A stretch of DNA of 64,000 nucleotides from Clitopilus passeckerianus (Eukaryota > Basidiomycota > Agaricomycetes > Agaricales > Entolomataceae). Where the stretch lies: positions 248,001 to 312,000 of the forward strand of contig CALYLX010000060.1 in assembly GCA_944990035.1 (NCBI GenBank), written 5' to 3'. Both the position numbers and the translations under genes were made by a program. The notes beneath the pieces are model-generated. The model was given only the letters and a program-made list of their open reading frames with translations, was not told the DNA's origin and searched no databases. Positions 23,230 through 36,028 of this stretch are shown piece after piece. Position 1 is the stretch's first letter. Every line of letters starts with the position of its first letter.

Positions 23230-24633
23230 AGCCCACAGGCTCGCTCCTTCTTTCCTCCGTCACACTGTCGTTCGGGGTTCCTCGTTCACGCCCTCTACAC
23301 CTTCTGGAATCGTAGTTCCACGAGCAGGCATACTGACCTGCTGGACCCTGGCTGGAGAACGCATCTCACATATTGGATATTGGAGCTCTACCATTTGCGA
23401 GACGAACACGATCGCCAGTCTGTGGTTCGCCTTGGATATCCAACTCGAAATACACACGGGTATTCGGATTCCGATCATTGCTAAAGTATGGTGTAATAGG
23501 CCTACTACTCGTGAAACACGCTTTCAGGGGAGGAGGTGACGATTCGATAGAATCTGGGTAGGTACACATTCTTTGACGAGATTTGACTTCCACGACCTAA
23601 CCATTCCTCAGGCTCATCTCATTCGCATAACTTGGGTATTACGCCCAAAGTACGCTCGGATATTCTCACAAAGGATGATAGCCAAGCACAGCAAAGTATT
23701 AGAAATCCATCACTTGGTATGTGCTGTCATCAACAATAACTGTTTTCTCTCGTTCTGATTGTGGCAATCGGCTCTAGACTTTAAAGATCTTACGACCTCT
23801 GTCTTTCCTTCTGGCTCAACCAATCGTTAATCGTTGTCTAACACACCTCACGGAAGCATCCTGGCTCTCCCTGCGCAAGATAATGATGACCTGCCTTTGA
23901 TTCCTTCTCGATATGCACTTTGGAATACATATCAGAGTAAAACGCCTTTTCATTGGGAGAGTTTGGCGCCATATGCATGATGCTCTTGGAATGCGCCCCT
24001 TTATAGGTCAACAATTCGCTTTCGACTTGACAAGAACCAAGTGTGTACGTATCGTTTTTGGGATTACATCGCCCTGGCCTGATCTGAACTCCAGCTTGTT
24101 CACAGTCCCTACGACGGAGGCCCAGACCTCTTCAGAGAAGATGGACGACAGGAGGGGCAACATCATTTTGGGAGGTTCATACTCTTGGTACGTGTCGTCG
24201 CTTGTGACACCTTTTAATGAGGTTTGAGTCGCTAATTGGGTTTACAGCTCCATTGATTCCCATATTACATTAATAAATGGTGTTCAAGGTCGTTCCCTAT
24301 GACTCCCACACCCGCTCACGGGCGAGGCTTCTCGATTCTGAATCCCATGCTCCGAATCGAACCTCATAGGGCTGAGCGGTGATCGATGAAACATCTGCTT
24401 CGAGGAGTGGACTGAACTCGATGAATGCGATTCCTCTTCTGCAGTCCACTAGTTTGCTCGGTTTTAAACTGATTGCTACTAATGTATAGGTTCTCGTCGT
24501 TCGTAATCTCACTTTCAGTTCGGTAACGCCTAATCCCTCCACTGGTTATGATACGGGCATGAAGTTATTCCTCAAGGAACTACTTCCGTTTACATCAGGA
24601 TTCATTGACAGAGGTTTGGCGATTCAGTGAGCA
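23230..24633. other. Upstream flank of F2 unit 2 and 3' flank of 7-TM gene B
   Basis: Short overlapping ORFs (23260-23593 on the minus strand, 23373-23561 and 23913-24227 on the plus strand) carry no domain or signal peptide I can support. This stretch should include the regulatory region of the minus-strand F2 gene. Confidence 0.35.
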
Positions 24634-26000
24634 TTATTGGGAGAATGTATTAATGATACCGTTCGTTTCGGCGGGGTAGATCACTTCAAGATTCAGGAGG
24701 AGACAAACAAGGGTAGGATACGTCCCCTTTAATCATTGTTGTCAGGATGGTAGCCACCGGTCTTCGAATTTGTGAATACTCACAGAGATAATTGTAAACA
24801 GGATTTGGGCCAGGTTCAGCCAACTAGTGAGTACGGTGAAACTCCCCTGATTGGCTGATGCAAAGAGGACAACCGTATAAGTCAGCTTGTCACACGCACG
24901 TTAGAAGAAAGCCCTTGGTTCACAAAAGTCGTGAGATGCACCTGAGCTAGACAGTATCCAGATCCTGACTCAACCAATAATAATAGGATACGCTGAGGCC
25001 GTGTTACCTTTGCTCGCTGCATCCCTAGATCAACCGTGAGGAATCTGCGGTGCATCCTAGTTGGAGCTGATTGAGTTCGGATGGTGTGATAGTATAAAGT
25101 AGAGCGAATGGGAGTACCAGAGTTTTGCGCCCACCAGGCCGGTAGTTGTCAAGTTGCACCAGAGGGACGTGCCCATAAATAAGTATTCAAATTTGGCATT
25201 GAACTGTAGGAGTCCCGAAATAGAAGTATTGATAAGTTGAAGATAATTGGCATGATATTTCACGACAAATAACAGTCCCGCCACTTGGCCAATGGCTTAG
25301 CGATAAAAACCTTTGCTTTGGAAATCATAATATGTCACATACCGCAGGTTACCGTCCAGAGTAGCGCCAAGAAAACCGTGACCCAGGTATTTCGCCATAA
25401 CATGCTTGTCCGGTGCACCGGGACCAGGTCGCTTAGGACAGTCTGCGTCGGTATGGAAGCTCAGCCTCTCATAGAAATAGATCGAATACAATGCTCCGCA
25501 CCAGCAGTATTTGGATAGTTGCCAGGCATTCTCTCCACCTCTCTTCGACCTCGGCGTCATACGTGCACCAATTCTGTTGTATAGTCACAAGGTGTCCCTC
25601 GAGGGGATTCCATGCACAGTGATAGCCGGACGCTATGTGCCGCAATGCAAATATTCCTTGAGCAAGGCAAAACCCTATAAGGGAAATCAAGCCTGAAGAT
25701 GTAGCGCCGTAGAAAATCCAAGATCCAATATTGCGCTTGGGTCGTTTTCTGTTCCTTTGCTATTAGTTCAAAGACCGCTTGAGAAAGACATAAGTGCATT
25801 CAACTGACCGGAAAATGTATGTCGAGACACACATTAATGCGCAACTAAACCCTACAGATATTGGATTAGTCCTTCTTTGTGGGTTGTCAAGGTTGTGTCG
25901 AACCAAAACAGCCAAAGAACATGGCCCAGTAGATCGCGCTGGAAGGATCTGTCCAGTCTATGGGAGTTCCACCAAGTGCACCGCCATTCTGAACAGTCAT
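24634..26000 (-). CDS. Array 7-TM membrane protein B (322 aa, 8 exons)
   Basis: Exons 25904-26000, 25809-25851, 25502-25754, 25343-25442, 25118-25283, 24942-25056, 24784-24885 and 24634-24726 join in phase to 322 aa. The start MTVQNGG..TPIDW and the segments SWIFYGATSSGLISLIGFCL, TVLSDLVPVHRTSMLW, VFLALLWTVTC, YLFMGTSLWCNLTTTGLVG, RILLLLVESGSGYCLAQ and TYPTLVCLLLNLEVIYP align with paralogs A and C. Intron 1 has the weak donor GTTCGA; the other donors are conventional. The extracellular-like loop after TM3 carries extra Cys and Trp compared with A. Intact by reading. Confidence 0.78.
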
Positions 26001-27761
26001 ATCTAGCGTTAGTCGTGAAGAGCAGTCAACAGGCCCGCCCTCTTATACTCAAAAATGCTCGACTGTGATCTGTATCAGATGAATTTTGACATATGGACTG
26101 CCTCGTTCTTCCGATTTTGATAGATCAAGTCTCACGACGGTGATTGTCCGAGCCCATACTTATCTCATGTGCAATGTCCCGTCATCATAAAGTGATTCCT
26201 ACGTACCACTACTTAGCGGCCCGTTGACCGTGACATCGCCCACATGGCTGATTCTGAATTATCCAAATCTGCACAGGCCCACGTCGCTCATGTATTATAA
26301 AGTCTATACCAACTATGCTCCTCGACTAATCCTGCTTTGGTACTACACAAGTAGACGCCGCGTTCGACTCTTTCTCGGTGGTCACCATCATGATTCTTCA
26401 GATGAGTCGGACTGTTGTCCTGGTATGCACATGTGACGAGCAGCAAATACGTCGCGTGAAGCACTTGAGGGGAACCTGTCCCAATGCTAAATAAATTATC
26501 CTAGCTGGGTGGATGTAGGGTGACGATGGAGTGACAACACTGAAAATCGTGTTGGCTTAAGACCATCTCGAGAGGCAGGAGGCAGCGCGAGGAGATAGTT
26601 GACGCAAACCGCAACACGCCTCAACGTACTTGGCTCGTGGCTTGGCTTCGTAGTCGCACCTGACGGAACCGCGGATTAGAATGTCGTCCTTCAAGTTCCC
26701 GTGTACCCAGATCCCCCTCTCCCATTGACGACGCCGAATGATTACCGTGGATATCGACTTCCGTGGTTATACACCATCATTGGATTGGCCAAACTACGCC
26801 GTCGTATGGGAGAACTGCAACTGTGAAGGAAGGAACATCGTTAAGGAACAAGTTGAACTCAGAGAGGGAGTCAACGTCACGATACGTACATTCAGAAACA
26901 ACAACACGACAATGAAGCCGGGCGGAGGTCCATTAAATCCTTAATCTTGAGGCAGTACGTCGGCACCCGACAGCTTGTTGTGGGTTGAAAGAAACCTTGA
27001 ATAGCTGTGAAGGGAAAAGCTAGGGCGTCGGCTGGGTTCGGTTGAGAGAGATGGTGGCAACGTACCTATGTGTCATAAATGAAGCAATGTGAAGGCATAT
27101 GAAGTTGAAGTTGGTCTTGCACGTAGAAGAGAGGTGTATCGAGAGGAATTGTCAAATTGGCTAAATTCGGAAGAAGGGTAGCCAAGAAAATGTTCTCCCC
27201 ATCCCATTTGTAAAGTCATCATTGGGCCCCATCGTCTCCGGAGTGGGTGCTGTGGGATGAAGATGAGAAACGCGGATCCCGGGATATAATGACGCTGACT
27301 TACGAATAGAAACACTAGTATATGTAACCTCTCTCCATATCGCAGAGGAGTCTATAAAGTTGCATTTCCTCGTAAAATGGACGGGTTTCTGAGCGACTAT
27401 GAGGTCTGGGCGTCAAGTTGAATTGGGGCGACAGAAAAACTGGCTTGAACTTATTGGCAGTCTGCAGGTTATGCACAACGCGTCTGGCTGCTTTTACAGG
27501 ACAAGAACCGAGCAGAGACTGAGGCAAACCAACTTAGGTTCAATGAGAGGTAAAAGCAGAACATATCTTGCAAAGTTGAGACGAAGGTAAGAGCTCCGAG
27601 GAGAGGTCCAAACATACGATCCGAAGCTATCCCATAGCGTCACAAGACTTCATCATGGCACCTCAAATTCTTATCTAAAATGGCCGGTAGCATGTTAGCT
27701 ATCAGTATACCACTTCGTTTGGAAGAACAACAAAGAGAAGTGTCTGCCAGCTAGCCGCGAT
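26001..27761. other. Peptide-gene slot of unit 3, apparently empty
   Basis: By comparison with unit 8, a secreted-peptide gene would be expected here. No signal peptide, Kex2 site or C-x-C exon is found. The plus-strand ORF 26738-26944 (68 codons, contains CNCEG) has no signal peptide and no family similarity. Region 27073-27760 corresponds to the F2 slot but only weak hydrophobic ORFs remain. Confidence 0.35.
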
Positions 27762-27790
27762 GAGATTGCTTTGTTATCGGATCTTATCTC
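27762..27790. promoter_or_regulatory. GATA palindrome P3 (left arm decayed)
   Basis: The right arm GATCTTATCTC (27780-27790) is intact. The left arm keeps only GAGAT. The flank continues GAGCCCAAATGTGGAAAGTCGG and GCATAGC, as in the other units. Confidence 0.45.
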
Positions 27791-28721
27791 TGAGCCCAAA
27801 TGTGGAAAGTCGGCATAGCTACTCGATCACTTTGCCTCTGTGAACGTCACCACCAAACGACCACTGAAGGATTACCTTCGTCTTGCTGCTTCCAATTCTT
27901 CCCCACTCTAATGTTGCAGCTGCTGAACTCACGCATGGGCTACAATCTCTTGCCATGGCATCCAACCCTTACTTTTCAAGAAGCTCACAGAACAGAACGA
28001 TGCGCCGACGGCGTCAAGAGGGAAAGGTTCTCTGGTACACTCTGTCTCTTTGTGCCTCCCAGATCACGTTTTCTGTCCTCATCCCGAAGGCATAATAACG
28101 CAATTTAACTGCGTGGAGGAGAATCTCACTAAGGCTGCCCCGTCAATTTTGGCCAATTTACGTTCAAGAACCCATCTCAACCATCGCAGCTCTCCTCTCT
28201 GCACAACTGGGACAAAGTAACGAATAGCCTATGGTTCCTCCACTGGATGCACATCTTTGAGGTAGCAAGGGTCTACAGAGCGTCTGGAGCCGTCGGATCG
28301 TTCTCTTTCTCGTGGCTTGTCGTCATGTGGACTCACAAGAGTCAGCGAGGGACCCTCCGAGAGCGCTATTTCTAGGCGGACTGATTGTTTGAGTTTAGTA
28401 GTAGGAAGTGCGAGACGCTGGTCGCTCGACCTTTTGAGTGAGTGTAAAAAACCTGTCAGGCGTGCGCATTTATATGTGCTAGCGTATCTTACGAACTTGT
28501 TTTAATTCAACTTTCATCACCATTCATAGACGGCCGCTTCGAGACTTTGGCGATTGGCCATCCTGGAAGTGACGGCAGGTCTACATCCATTTCACCCTCC
28601 GGCTACGCACGGGATCTAGTTCTGACGAAAAAACCATGTCCCAGAGTGGCTTCCTCCAGCCCGATTCAGGGAGAACGCCGCTGCGTTAAACCTCTTCCAA
28701 TCCGTAATTGATCCATGGATA
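27791..28721. other. Intergenic between units 3 and 4
   Basis: Plus-strand ORFs at 27800-28108 and 28317-28505 show no recognisable domain. They lie on the upstream side of the F2 slot and are probably non-coding. Confidence 0.3.
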
Positions 28722-30077
28722 TTATGAATGAATTGTACTAAGGATACTGGTCCTTTGTTCATTGGGGAATATCGCTTGAAGATTCAGGAGCAGGCAAACG
28801 AGGGCGGGGTATGTGCCCTATTCACGGTATCGTAAGGAAAGTGTACAGTCTGAGGCTAAAGAACACTCACCGAGATTGTAGTGAATAAGATTTGAGCTAA
28901 ATTTACCCAATCTATCAGTCGCACACGGGGCTCATTGACGGAAACGACGAGCAAGACTGTGTACACCAGCTGTGCTCAAGGGAATTGAGTGTGCCTTCGC
29001 GATAAAGTGGTCGTGATACGCACCTGGGCTAGACAGTACGCGGAGCCAGACTCAATTAGAAAGATCAAGATCCTCTGCGCTCTCGTTACTCTTGCGTGTT
29101 CCATCCCCAGATCTACCTTAATGAATCTCTGGTGTAACCTGTTCGGGACCAATTGAGCTTAGTTCGAAGCACTGGAAGATTTGTTGAGGCGCTACAGGTC
29201 GTACCGGAGCTTTAGACCTATCAGCCCGGTAGCCGTCAGGTTACACCATAGGGAGGCACACATAAACAAGTATTCGAATTCAGGGTGAAAGCTTGTCAAA
29301 AAGTTATTCCACCATACAATGTCTTCCTGGTACTTTGTCACAAATAACAATCCTGCCACTGATCAATGGGTTAGCAACGCATATCGAAGCCGTTCAACGA
29401 TGTGTAGCTTACCAGCAGCCACTATCCAAGGTATGACTAAAAGTGCCTTTATCCACGTACGACGCCATATCGCGAGCGTCCGGTACACTATCACGAGGTC
29501 ACTAAGGAGGGTCTGTGTTATAGGGATGCTTAGTTGCTCAATGACGGAATCATTGATCTGCTGTGCATACCAGAAGTATCTGAAGAGTTGCAAAGCTTTG
29601 ACTCCACTTCGCCCCTCTCCGGCTTTGAACGGACGCGCAGGGATTTTGGTTGGCTCTCAACCCTGATAGCTGCGCTTGGGCCCATGAACACTTATAATCG
29701 GGCCTAATGTCTAGCCATGCAGATATCCCTTGCGCAAGACAATACCCCATAAGCAGAATCAGAACCGTAGACGTCACGGACAAGAAAATCCAAGACGGGG
29801 TACTCCGCCCCGGTCGTAGTCTTTCTCATCTCGTCATTATAGATGGTAAGACGGCAGAGGATTTAACTGGGGCTTACCGGAAGATATATGTCGACAGGCA
29901 TGCCAATGCGAAGGTAAAGCCTGCGGATCTTCGATTAGTAAGTTTTTATCTAACTTATGGGTCAACTTCTGGAGACCCACCAAAACACCCAAAGAACATG
30001 GCCAAGTACACAGGGCTAATAGTGTTGGTCCAGTCTATTGGTGTGCCGCCGAGGAAACCGTAATTCATCGTAGGCAT
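28722..30077 (-). CDS. Array 7-TM membrane protein C (about 320 aa, 8 exons)
   Basis: The start ATG at 30077 gives a 97-nt first exon (29981-30077), identical in length to paralogs A and B, with GGTPIDW near the N-terminus. Later exons carry STPSWIFLSVTSTVLILLMGY, TLLSDLVIVYRTLAIWRRTW, ALLVIPWIVAA, EYLFMCASLWCNLTATGLIG, RAQRILIFLIESGSAYCLAQ, LAQILFTTIS and TYPALVCLLLNLQAIFP. The stop is at 28722-28724. Introns lie at the same places and phases as in A and B. The W before the sixth intron is R here. It appears intact. Confidence 0.76.
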
Positions 30078-30899
30078 ATCTTCGATTCGCTATCAGTCAA
30101 TTGCTTGGGCGGCATTTATATAGGGGTAGATCCGAGCCTCGCCAAGTCATCGTGATACTAGTAGATGAACGAATTGTTTCCCCGTTGCAGATCAGCGACA
30201 GGATAGCATGACGGGCAAATCCCAATCTGATGATTCCCACAGAGATGGGTTCCATCAGGCGTAGATCATACTCCTGGACCAATCAGGACTGTCCAGACAC
30301 CCTTCGATTTTATCAGATCCTCGGTACTTACGCACATCTTCTCACCTCACCAAAAGACCCGCATGACCGAGAAGACCAGCCGAGGATGGACGTGGGACGA
30401 ATACATTGGCTATATACCGAAATATCGGCATAAATCAAAACCAAAAGAAGATGATGGAGAAGGACTATGGATTGCATGCCGTATCAGCACCAGGTTACAA
30501 AAGGATGGTATCGAATAAATCTTCCCAACGCTGTGCGTTTCTCCCCTTGCACCGAAGACGTCCTTAGATTCAACCGGTATGGCAAATTCCAATGGTGGTG
30601 GTTTGCAGGACATTTGTAGCAAATGCAAGGGAACGCATGCCCTGTTCAAGCAGCGTTGCAGAAGGCAAATAGACCTTCGGAACGGAAAGTCGGCGTATCT
30701 AGATAAGAAGAAAACGGAGAAGAGCGAGGATAGATAGGCGGAGAACCACGAGATGGGGTTGAAACCACAGCTGATAGAGTACCAAATGCACTCTGGTGCC
30801 TAGTGAGGTTTAGGGAAATCGTCGGGGAGGATAGATGGTCCGACCAATATGAGGATCGACGGGGACTCGGAGGGATGGTGAAAGCCCGAAAAGTAGGAC

Positions 30900-31740
30900 T
30901 AAGAAACGTGTGAGATGTAGTTCGCTGATTTGATTACCACGAGAGAACGTACCGATAGTCTCCATTGAAGCTACCTAGCCTTTTGTCAAACACGGAAAGC
31001 AACCATTCCTACCTGTCGCCTTCCCTACACTACTTCCGCAGCACGAAGCGTGGATTCCATGCCCTACGCCAAGAATTTGAGACCTGGGTAGCGGCCGTCG
31101 TGAACGCCAGCATCCTGCTGCTAACCAATCATCTCCATACGTTGGAATACCGCCATGAACACGTACCTGTGGACACGTCGGCGTGAACAAGCTTTTCGTG
31201 ACTCGTCGTGCTTGACAACCCTCCTGAAAGCGTACCGGGAAAGCCCACCATGAGCGAAGAGGCGAAGGAGGAGGGTAGTCACGGCGGTGATACCAGAGGT
31301 CTATAACTAATCGTAAGGCGAGGTTAGATATGGAAGCCATCGCAAGAGACGTAGAACGTACGGCAAAAAGATGGGTCCTCTGGTTACCGAGTCCTGCCCT
31401 TCCGTCATCGACATAGTATCGGCATGCTCTCTCGGGTGATGTATGTGACATGCTCAGAGGCAGGCGTGCAGCTTCTTACGTCTGTCCATTAAAGATAATT
31501 GGTTTCACGAGGAGGTTTGACACCTAAATAGCCACGAATGCATGCCTCGTGGTGAACCATGGAGTGGCGAGCCGAGAAAAGAGGAAACAGGCATATTCGG
31601 AGCAAGGCCATTGAGGACGAGGTGGAGGAGGAATCAATTTCTGATGAGTGTGCTGACATCAGTTTCTGCCGTCCAAGATAAGATCAATTTTTTTGGATCT
31701 TATCTCGCTTTGGCCTAAGGCGGTAAGGTAGCACCGTAGC
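30900..31740 (-). pseudogene. F2 membrane-protein family remnant, unit 4
   Basis: A conserved start context (GCTATGCTAC) precedes a frame that crosses palindrome P4 and then meets a stop (LILDGRN-stop). In the other units the frame stays open here. Downstream matches are the CTCCACCTCGTCCTCAATGG stretch near 31610-31630 and a hydrophobic segment near 31200-31290. The breaks indicate a pseudogene. Confidence 0.4.
31676..31706. promoter_or_regulatory. GATA palindrome P4
   Basis: AGATAAGATC (31676-31685) and its inverse GATCTTATCT (31696-31705) are separated by a T-rich loop of 10 nt. The flank GGCCTAAGGCGGTAAGG..GCATAGCCACA follows. Confidence 0.55.
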
Positions 31741-31744
31741 ATAG

Positions 31745-33350
31745 CCACAGACATGCTCAGTCTCCTCCCATGACTGAGGGCCATCCAACGCCAATCGCCG
31801 AACGGCTGCCCTACTACTGGCTACAACTGCATGCATCACGGTGGATGAACGTATCTGAGACTCCAATATGGTAGATATACTGATAAAGGAACCGAATTCA
31901 TAGCATCTCGGAACCCACCACCGCGTCGTGCTTTCTCTTTCCGTTCTAAGAAACGCGACACCCTTCAGGCCTCTTCTTGCAGCTTGAAATCTACAAGAAA
32001 TGGACACACTCACCTTCCCCCTCTAAACGCTGTATCTACCATTGCTGCTTTTGTTGTCTCTTTTGCAATACCTTTCTCTAAGCTGCAAGCTCGGGAGATA
32101 CTCGTCGATGTTGGCTCGCAGCTGCACCTTGAGAGTTCACTGTCGGCTCTTCCCTAACTAATCCCATGATCTTTCAGTCACGCACACGCACCTTGAATGC
32201 TTGTATCTCACCGCTGCTCCTTGCAAGCCGAAGATAACACCCATCCTTCTTATTCAACCCTTCCTCTTGTATTGCGATCCAAGATCGGATCCTCAATGGT
32301 TTACGAAGGTTCACACTCTCCATTCAACGACCTCGGCAGGATTAGTCAATTTCCCGGAGTACACGCGCTTTGCAAGTAAGTGGACGAGGTAGACTCAGAG
32401 GATTCAACCGGGGTTGAAGTTGACCGAACTCAGGGCTCGGGAACGTATTCTTCTCGAGTTTTCCTACCATCTACCTAATCTCTTCCACAGCACTGCTACG
32501 AGGCTTTACTGGTACGAGAATCTTTGTCGTACCTCGCACAAGTCTCTCCGTAGCAGAGCGCCTCAACGTCATGCTTTCTGATCGAACTAAAGGTGAAAAT
32601 GATGGATGAGGACGGAGAGGAATTGAGGTGGGGTTACAGATTTTCCGCGAGTTCTGTACAATAACATCTCATACTGCCAGCTTCTGAGTGCCTCCCTCCA
32701 TGACCGCTTTATGTTAGGGACGTAACAGCTGGACGAAGGATGAGCAACGCAGTCGGGTAAAATGGTTCCCTAGTGGAAATTATGAGGAAATCGGAGCGTG
32801 GATCCACTGTCCTCAACGGTTTATTATTCTACGTTTGTACTCCGACATTGGTCCCACTTGCTGAAGGCATAGGGTCAGATAAGGATATGGTGGTTCTGTC
32901 GAGGTCTGTGGTCATGATGGGCAAGAGCGTGGTGCATTCTTTAGATGTTACCAATGTCGTAGGACAGGTTGATTGTAGGTAACAGAGAATGATATCCCAT
33001 CTACCCAGGAAGTAGCACGGTAATCTGTCATAGAACCAGCGCCGGCCGCCGCTGAAGCAGATTTACGGAGTCGTATCTGGAAGATCATTATCAATATCGT
33101 TTGTGAACGCCGTCTCAATTACCCCACAACCCCTGTAAATACTTTGCAAATGGATTCACTGTACTGCAATGATTTTTAGGAGCGATAGAGCCCAAAGTCC
33201 TCCATCACTCGTGTGTTTTCTATGAATGAGATCGAGTATGACAACCATATACCGATACCAAGCTTCTATGTAATACCCCAGATTGAGAATTCTACATTCG
33301 TGCCCAACTCCATCAAATGTCAACCTCAGACTCTGCCAGAAAGCCCGGGC
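31745..33350. other. Intergenic between unit 4 and the first intact peptide gene
   Basis: Short ORFs at 32197-32392 and 32773-32982 (+) have no signal or domain. Around 33010-33100 begins a block repeated upstream of other peptide genes (ACGGTAAtCTGTCAT..GCAGATTTACGG), also seen at about 37330, 41800, 51480 and 63520, so this is the proximal upstream part of the unit. Confidence 0.45.
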
Positions 33351-33353
33351 GAG

Positions 33354-33439
33354 GAGTGGAGGATAACAATCTCTCTTCGGTCCCCGAGAAGGTCCGTTGT
33401 TTTACGTATGCTCTATCTAGGCACTCCTACCATATAAAA
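33354..33439 (+). promoter_or_regulatory. Peptide-gene promoter 1
   Basis: The conserved box GGAGTGGAGGATAACAATC begins at 33354. The TATA box TATAAAA lies at 33433-33439, 74 nt before the ATG. Box, spacing and TATA recur before the other copies. Confidence 0.65.
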
Positions 33440-33512
33440 GCCTAGTCGTAGTGAAAGTATCCCCTAACAAACAACGCTCCCAGTCTCCACCCATCTCATA
33501 AGCCTGTCAATC

Positions 33513-33805
33513 ATGAAGTTACTCGCTATAACCCTCGCCGCAACCCTTCTTTCTATTGTCTCGGCTGCTCCGGCACTTGAAGAGCCTTCCACGGTTAGCA
33601 AAAGAACCATTTCTCTTCCACCGGAAGGCTGGTGCAACTTCAACTGCGAATACTATAAGCATGGCTCGCCTGGAACATATGACCCAACAGCAACCTACGA
33701 AGACGACCCGTAGGTTTTGATTCATCAGAGACAAAATTCCTCATGGCTGACGCTTTATAAAGTGGAAATTGCACTTGCCCGGATGGTTACACCTACTGGG
33801 TGTGA
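33513..33805 (+). CDS. Secreted Kex2-type cysteine peptide SSP1 (79 aa)
   Basis: Exons 33513-33709 and 33763-33805; intron 53 nt, phase 2. Residues 1-19 form a signal peptide (MKLLAIT.. ending VSAA), followed by an acidic pro-segment (EEPSTVS) and the Kex2-type site KR at 30-31. The predicted mature part has 48 residues with Cys41, Cys45, Cys69 and Cys71, i.e. C-x3-C .. C-x-C, with the shared KHG and P-D-G motifs. C-x3-C plus C-x-C is the core of the CS-alpha-beta fold of defensin-like peptides, here with only four Cys. The role is unknown; candidates are an antagonistic or signalling peptide. The intron separates the two Cys pairs, as in every copy. Confidence 0.85.
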
Positions 33806-34100
33806 AATCAGTCTTTAGCACAGGCTAGATCTGTACATAATTTTCTCGTGTAATCATCTGCCGCCGCGTGTATTTCAGTCCCCATCGTATTTCCCAATCA
33901 GCTCATAAGATAGCTTTCAGTTCGAGTGGGATGATCAAATGGTTGCCTTGGACACCTTGAAACACTGCCTGTTAGTGGCCGAACGATGCCTTTCCCGCAG
34001 ATGCGAAGTGTTGCATTCACATATTTATCCTTCTTTGGTTAGGGAGACAACTCCTAAGGCAGGCGAGATAACCTCAAATCTTAAATGGAGCTGGAGGGTG

Positions 34101-34307
34101 AAGAGGATCTATATTCCACTTGAGGCCTTGTGCCGGATTTACTGGGATTCCGATGGGCATGGCGGAGGTACATATTACCCAGAAAATAACTCAGTGGACG
34201 ACGGATAAGTTCTGAATCCATTTGAGAAAGCATCACTCATAGTTAAACGTTGAGGCTTATGGAGTTGTAATTGCTTGCGGGATGGTCATTAGTATTGGGT
34301 GTCTTGA
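34101..34307 (+). pseudogene. Decayed peptide-family copy
   Basis: Starting from a KR dipeptide (34101-34106), the frame reads like the mature part of SSP2 (LCRIYWDSDGHGGGTYY). The second Cys is replaced, no signal peptide lies upstream in frame, and the intron donor GT is now AT. The exon 2 equivalent keeps CNC but has a TAG before YWV (34290s). It is a clear non-functional relic 0.3 kb downstream of SSP1. Confidence 0.65.
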
Positions 34308-34823
34308 AATCAGCCGATAGTACGAACTAGTTCTGTACACTGTATAATAATCTATGTTCGCAAGCATTCCGATCTCCATTGCGTCGCCCACCTGCTTTCA
34401 TCACCCAACTCAAGGCGGCTTCGATTCGAGTGAGATGAGCGAATGACCAACGGGCCTCAACTCATCCAATCATGAAGAGTCACTGAACGGCCTACGTGCT
34501 CGACGGCAGTGAAATGGACTATGATTGAACTGTCCATTGCGGTGGGTTCTAGTTGAGGTATCCGCCAGGTCCCCTCCCATGTTGTCAACGTTGGCTCTCA
34601 ATTTCGCGTAGGTTCTGTAGAGAGAACCACCCTATGCCAGGCGAACTGCCCAGGCGTGGCGTAGAGGAGCTATACGACGACCTTCGATCAGATTTGAACC
34701 CGGAAATCGAGAGTTATGTTATTCCTTACCTCCGCGCCTTTCTCTTGCGAGCCTGGGTGTAGGTGGGTTACAATCGGTCGAGGACATCGACAAATTGAAG
34801 CATGATATACAGAGAACATTTCT

Positions 34824-36028
34824 CTACGAGATCTGGTGAGAAACGCGAAGATCATAGACAGTAATTAGCACGTACCTGGTACCTCTTCGGGCCGTATCAT
34901 CTACAACAGCACCTGGGCAACCTACTTCCAAAATGTGGTCGAGGCCCTCGTTCTTCCTAGCTTCACCCGCCTCGTGGCGTCCTGGTGTTGCGGTACCCGC
35001 GAACACCCTCCCATAGCATCGATACCAGGCGAATATAACCTTGAACGAAGTCAGCAGCTGTGGGGCGATGTTGGGTCGGAGCAAAGACGATCATGAGGAG
35101 GGCTAGAAGAATGGTGCAGTGTGGCGGTTCCCAGAGGATAGATCGTTCGTCCGATGACGATGACGATGTCTAGGGAGGAGGAGGAGCGAACGCGAGAAAG
35201 GTGACCCTGTAAAACCTGTTAGCTGGAGTTCGCGAAACGCTACAAAGACTCGGAGACGTACCAAAAGCAATGCCGCTTGTCACCAAACTCAGAAAACGAT
35301 CATCCTCGTTGGCCCTCTTCCCATCGATGATTCTCCAGAAGTACCCTTCCACAGACAAAGAGTTTGAGGCTCGTATACTCGCTGTCGAAGACGCCAGTTT
35401 TCTTTTGGGAAGATGTCAGCTCCAGGTATTGGTACACCACCATGAACACGTACATGTGAATACTTCGGCCTCACCAAACTGGTCGTTCTCGGCAGCCGTG
35501 TTTCTCCAAGTTCCATCCTCTTGAAAGCGTACCAAGAGGGACCACCAAAGGCGAAGAGAGGAGGGAGAAGAACAGGCAGATGCAGCGGTGCCAACTCTCG
35601 GCATCTATTCCTGCCAAGGCCACATAAGAGAGGAAAGCAGCCGAGAAAATGTAAAACGTACGATGAAAGGGGAGTCTTCCAGTTATCCTTGATATAATTC
35701 AAGTAAATAATGTCCTGGAGCGTGATGTAAGCTTTGTGGGTGGTTGGTACCGCGTCCCTGATGGAGGCGTGTCTTTCACGTATACGTTCAAGGTGGAGGG
35801 TGGCGTCGGTTTCGCACAAATTTCGTAAAGAGGCTGGACATCGGCACTTGTGCATGTATTCTTGAGTGTGAAGTAAAGGGTGGCGCTCCCGGAAGGGAGG
35901 AAGCAGAAATAGTCAGGCGGGAGGCCATTGAGGACGAGGTGGAGGATTCGGGAATTGTTGACGTGTGTTGACGAGATAAGATTGGATCTTATCTCCCTTG
36001 GGCCTAAATGTAAGTAGTAAGGTAGCAT
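34824..36028 (-). pseudogene. F2 membrane-protein family copy, unit 5 (frameshifted)
   Basis: The conserved ATG context is at 36028-36026. The frame then reads MLPYYLHLG, crosses palindrome P5, and continues NNSRILHLVLNGLPPDYFCF. A frame change follows before TTHKAYITLQDI, DNWKTPLSS, a hydrophobic exon (WHRCICLFFSLLSSPLVVPLG frame), a DEDDRFLSLV-type exon ahead of a GTACGTC donor, and a Thr/Leu-rich hydrophobic segment near 35080-35130. Several steps need different frames, so the copy is judged broken. Shared segments with units 2 and 6 show that it is the same family. Function unknown. Confidence 0.45.
35973..35995. promoter_or_regulatory. GATA palindrome P5
   Basis: GAGATAAGAT and GATCTTATCTC are separated by 2 nt. 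The flank GGGCCTAAATG..GGTAGCATAGCCACA is nearly identical to that of P6. Confidence 0.6.

Noticed and set aside
26738..26944. 68-codon ORF with a CNC motif in the empty peptide slot of unit 3
   Set aside because: It has no signal peptide, KR site, TATA box at the right distance or family intron. The CNC match is probably chance.
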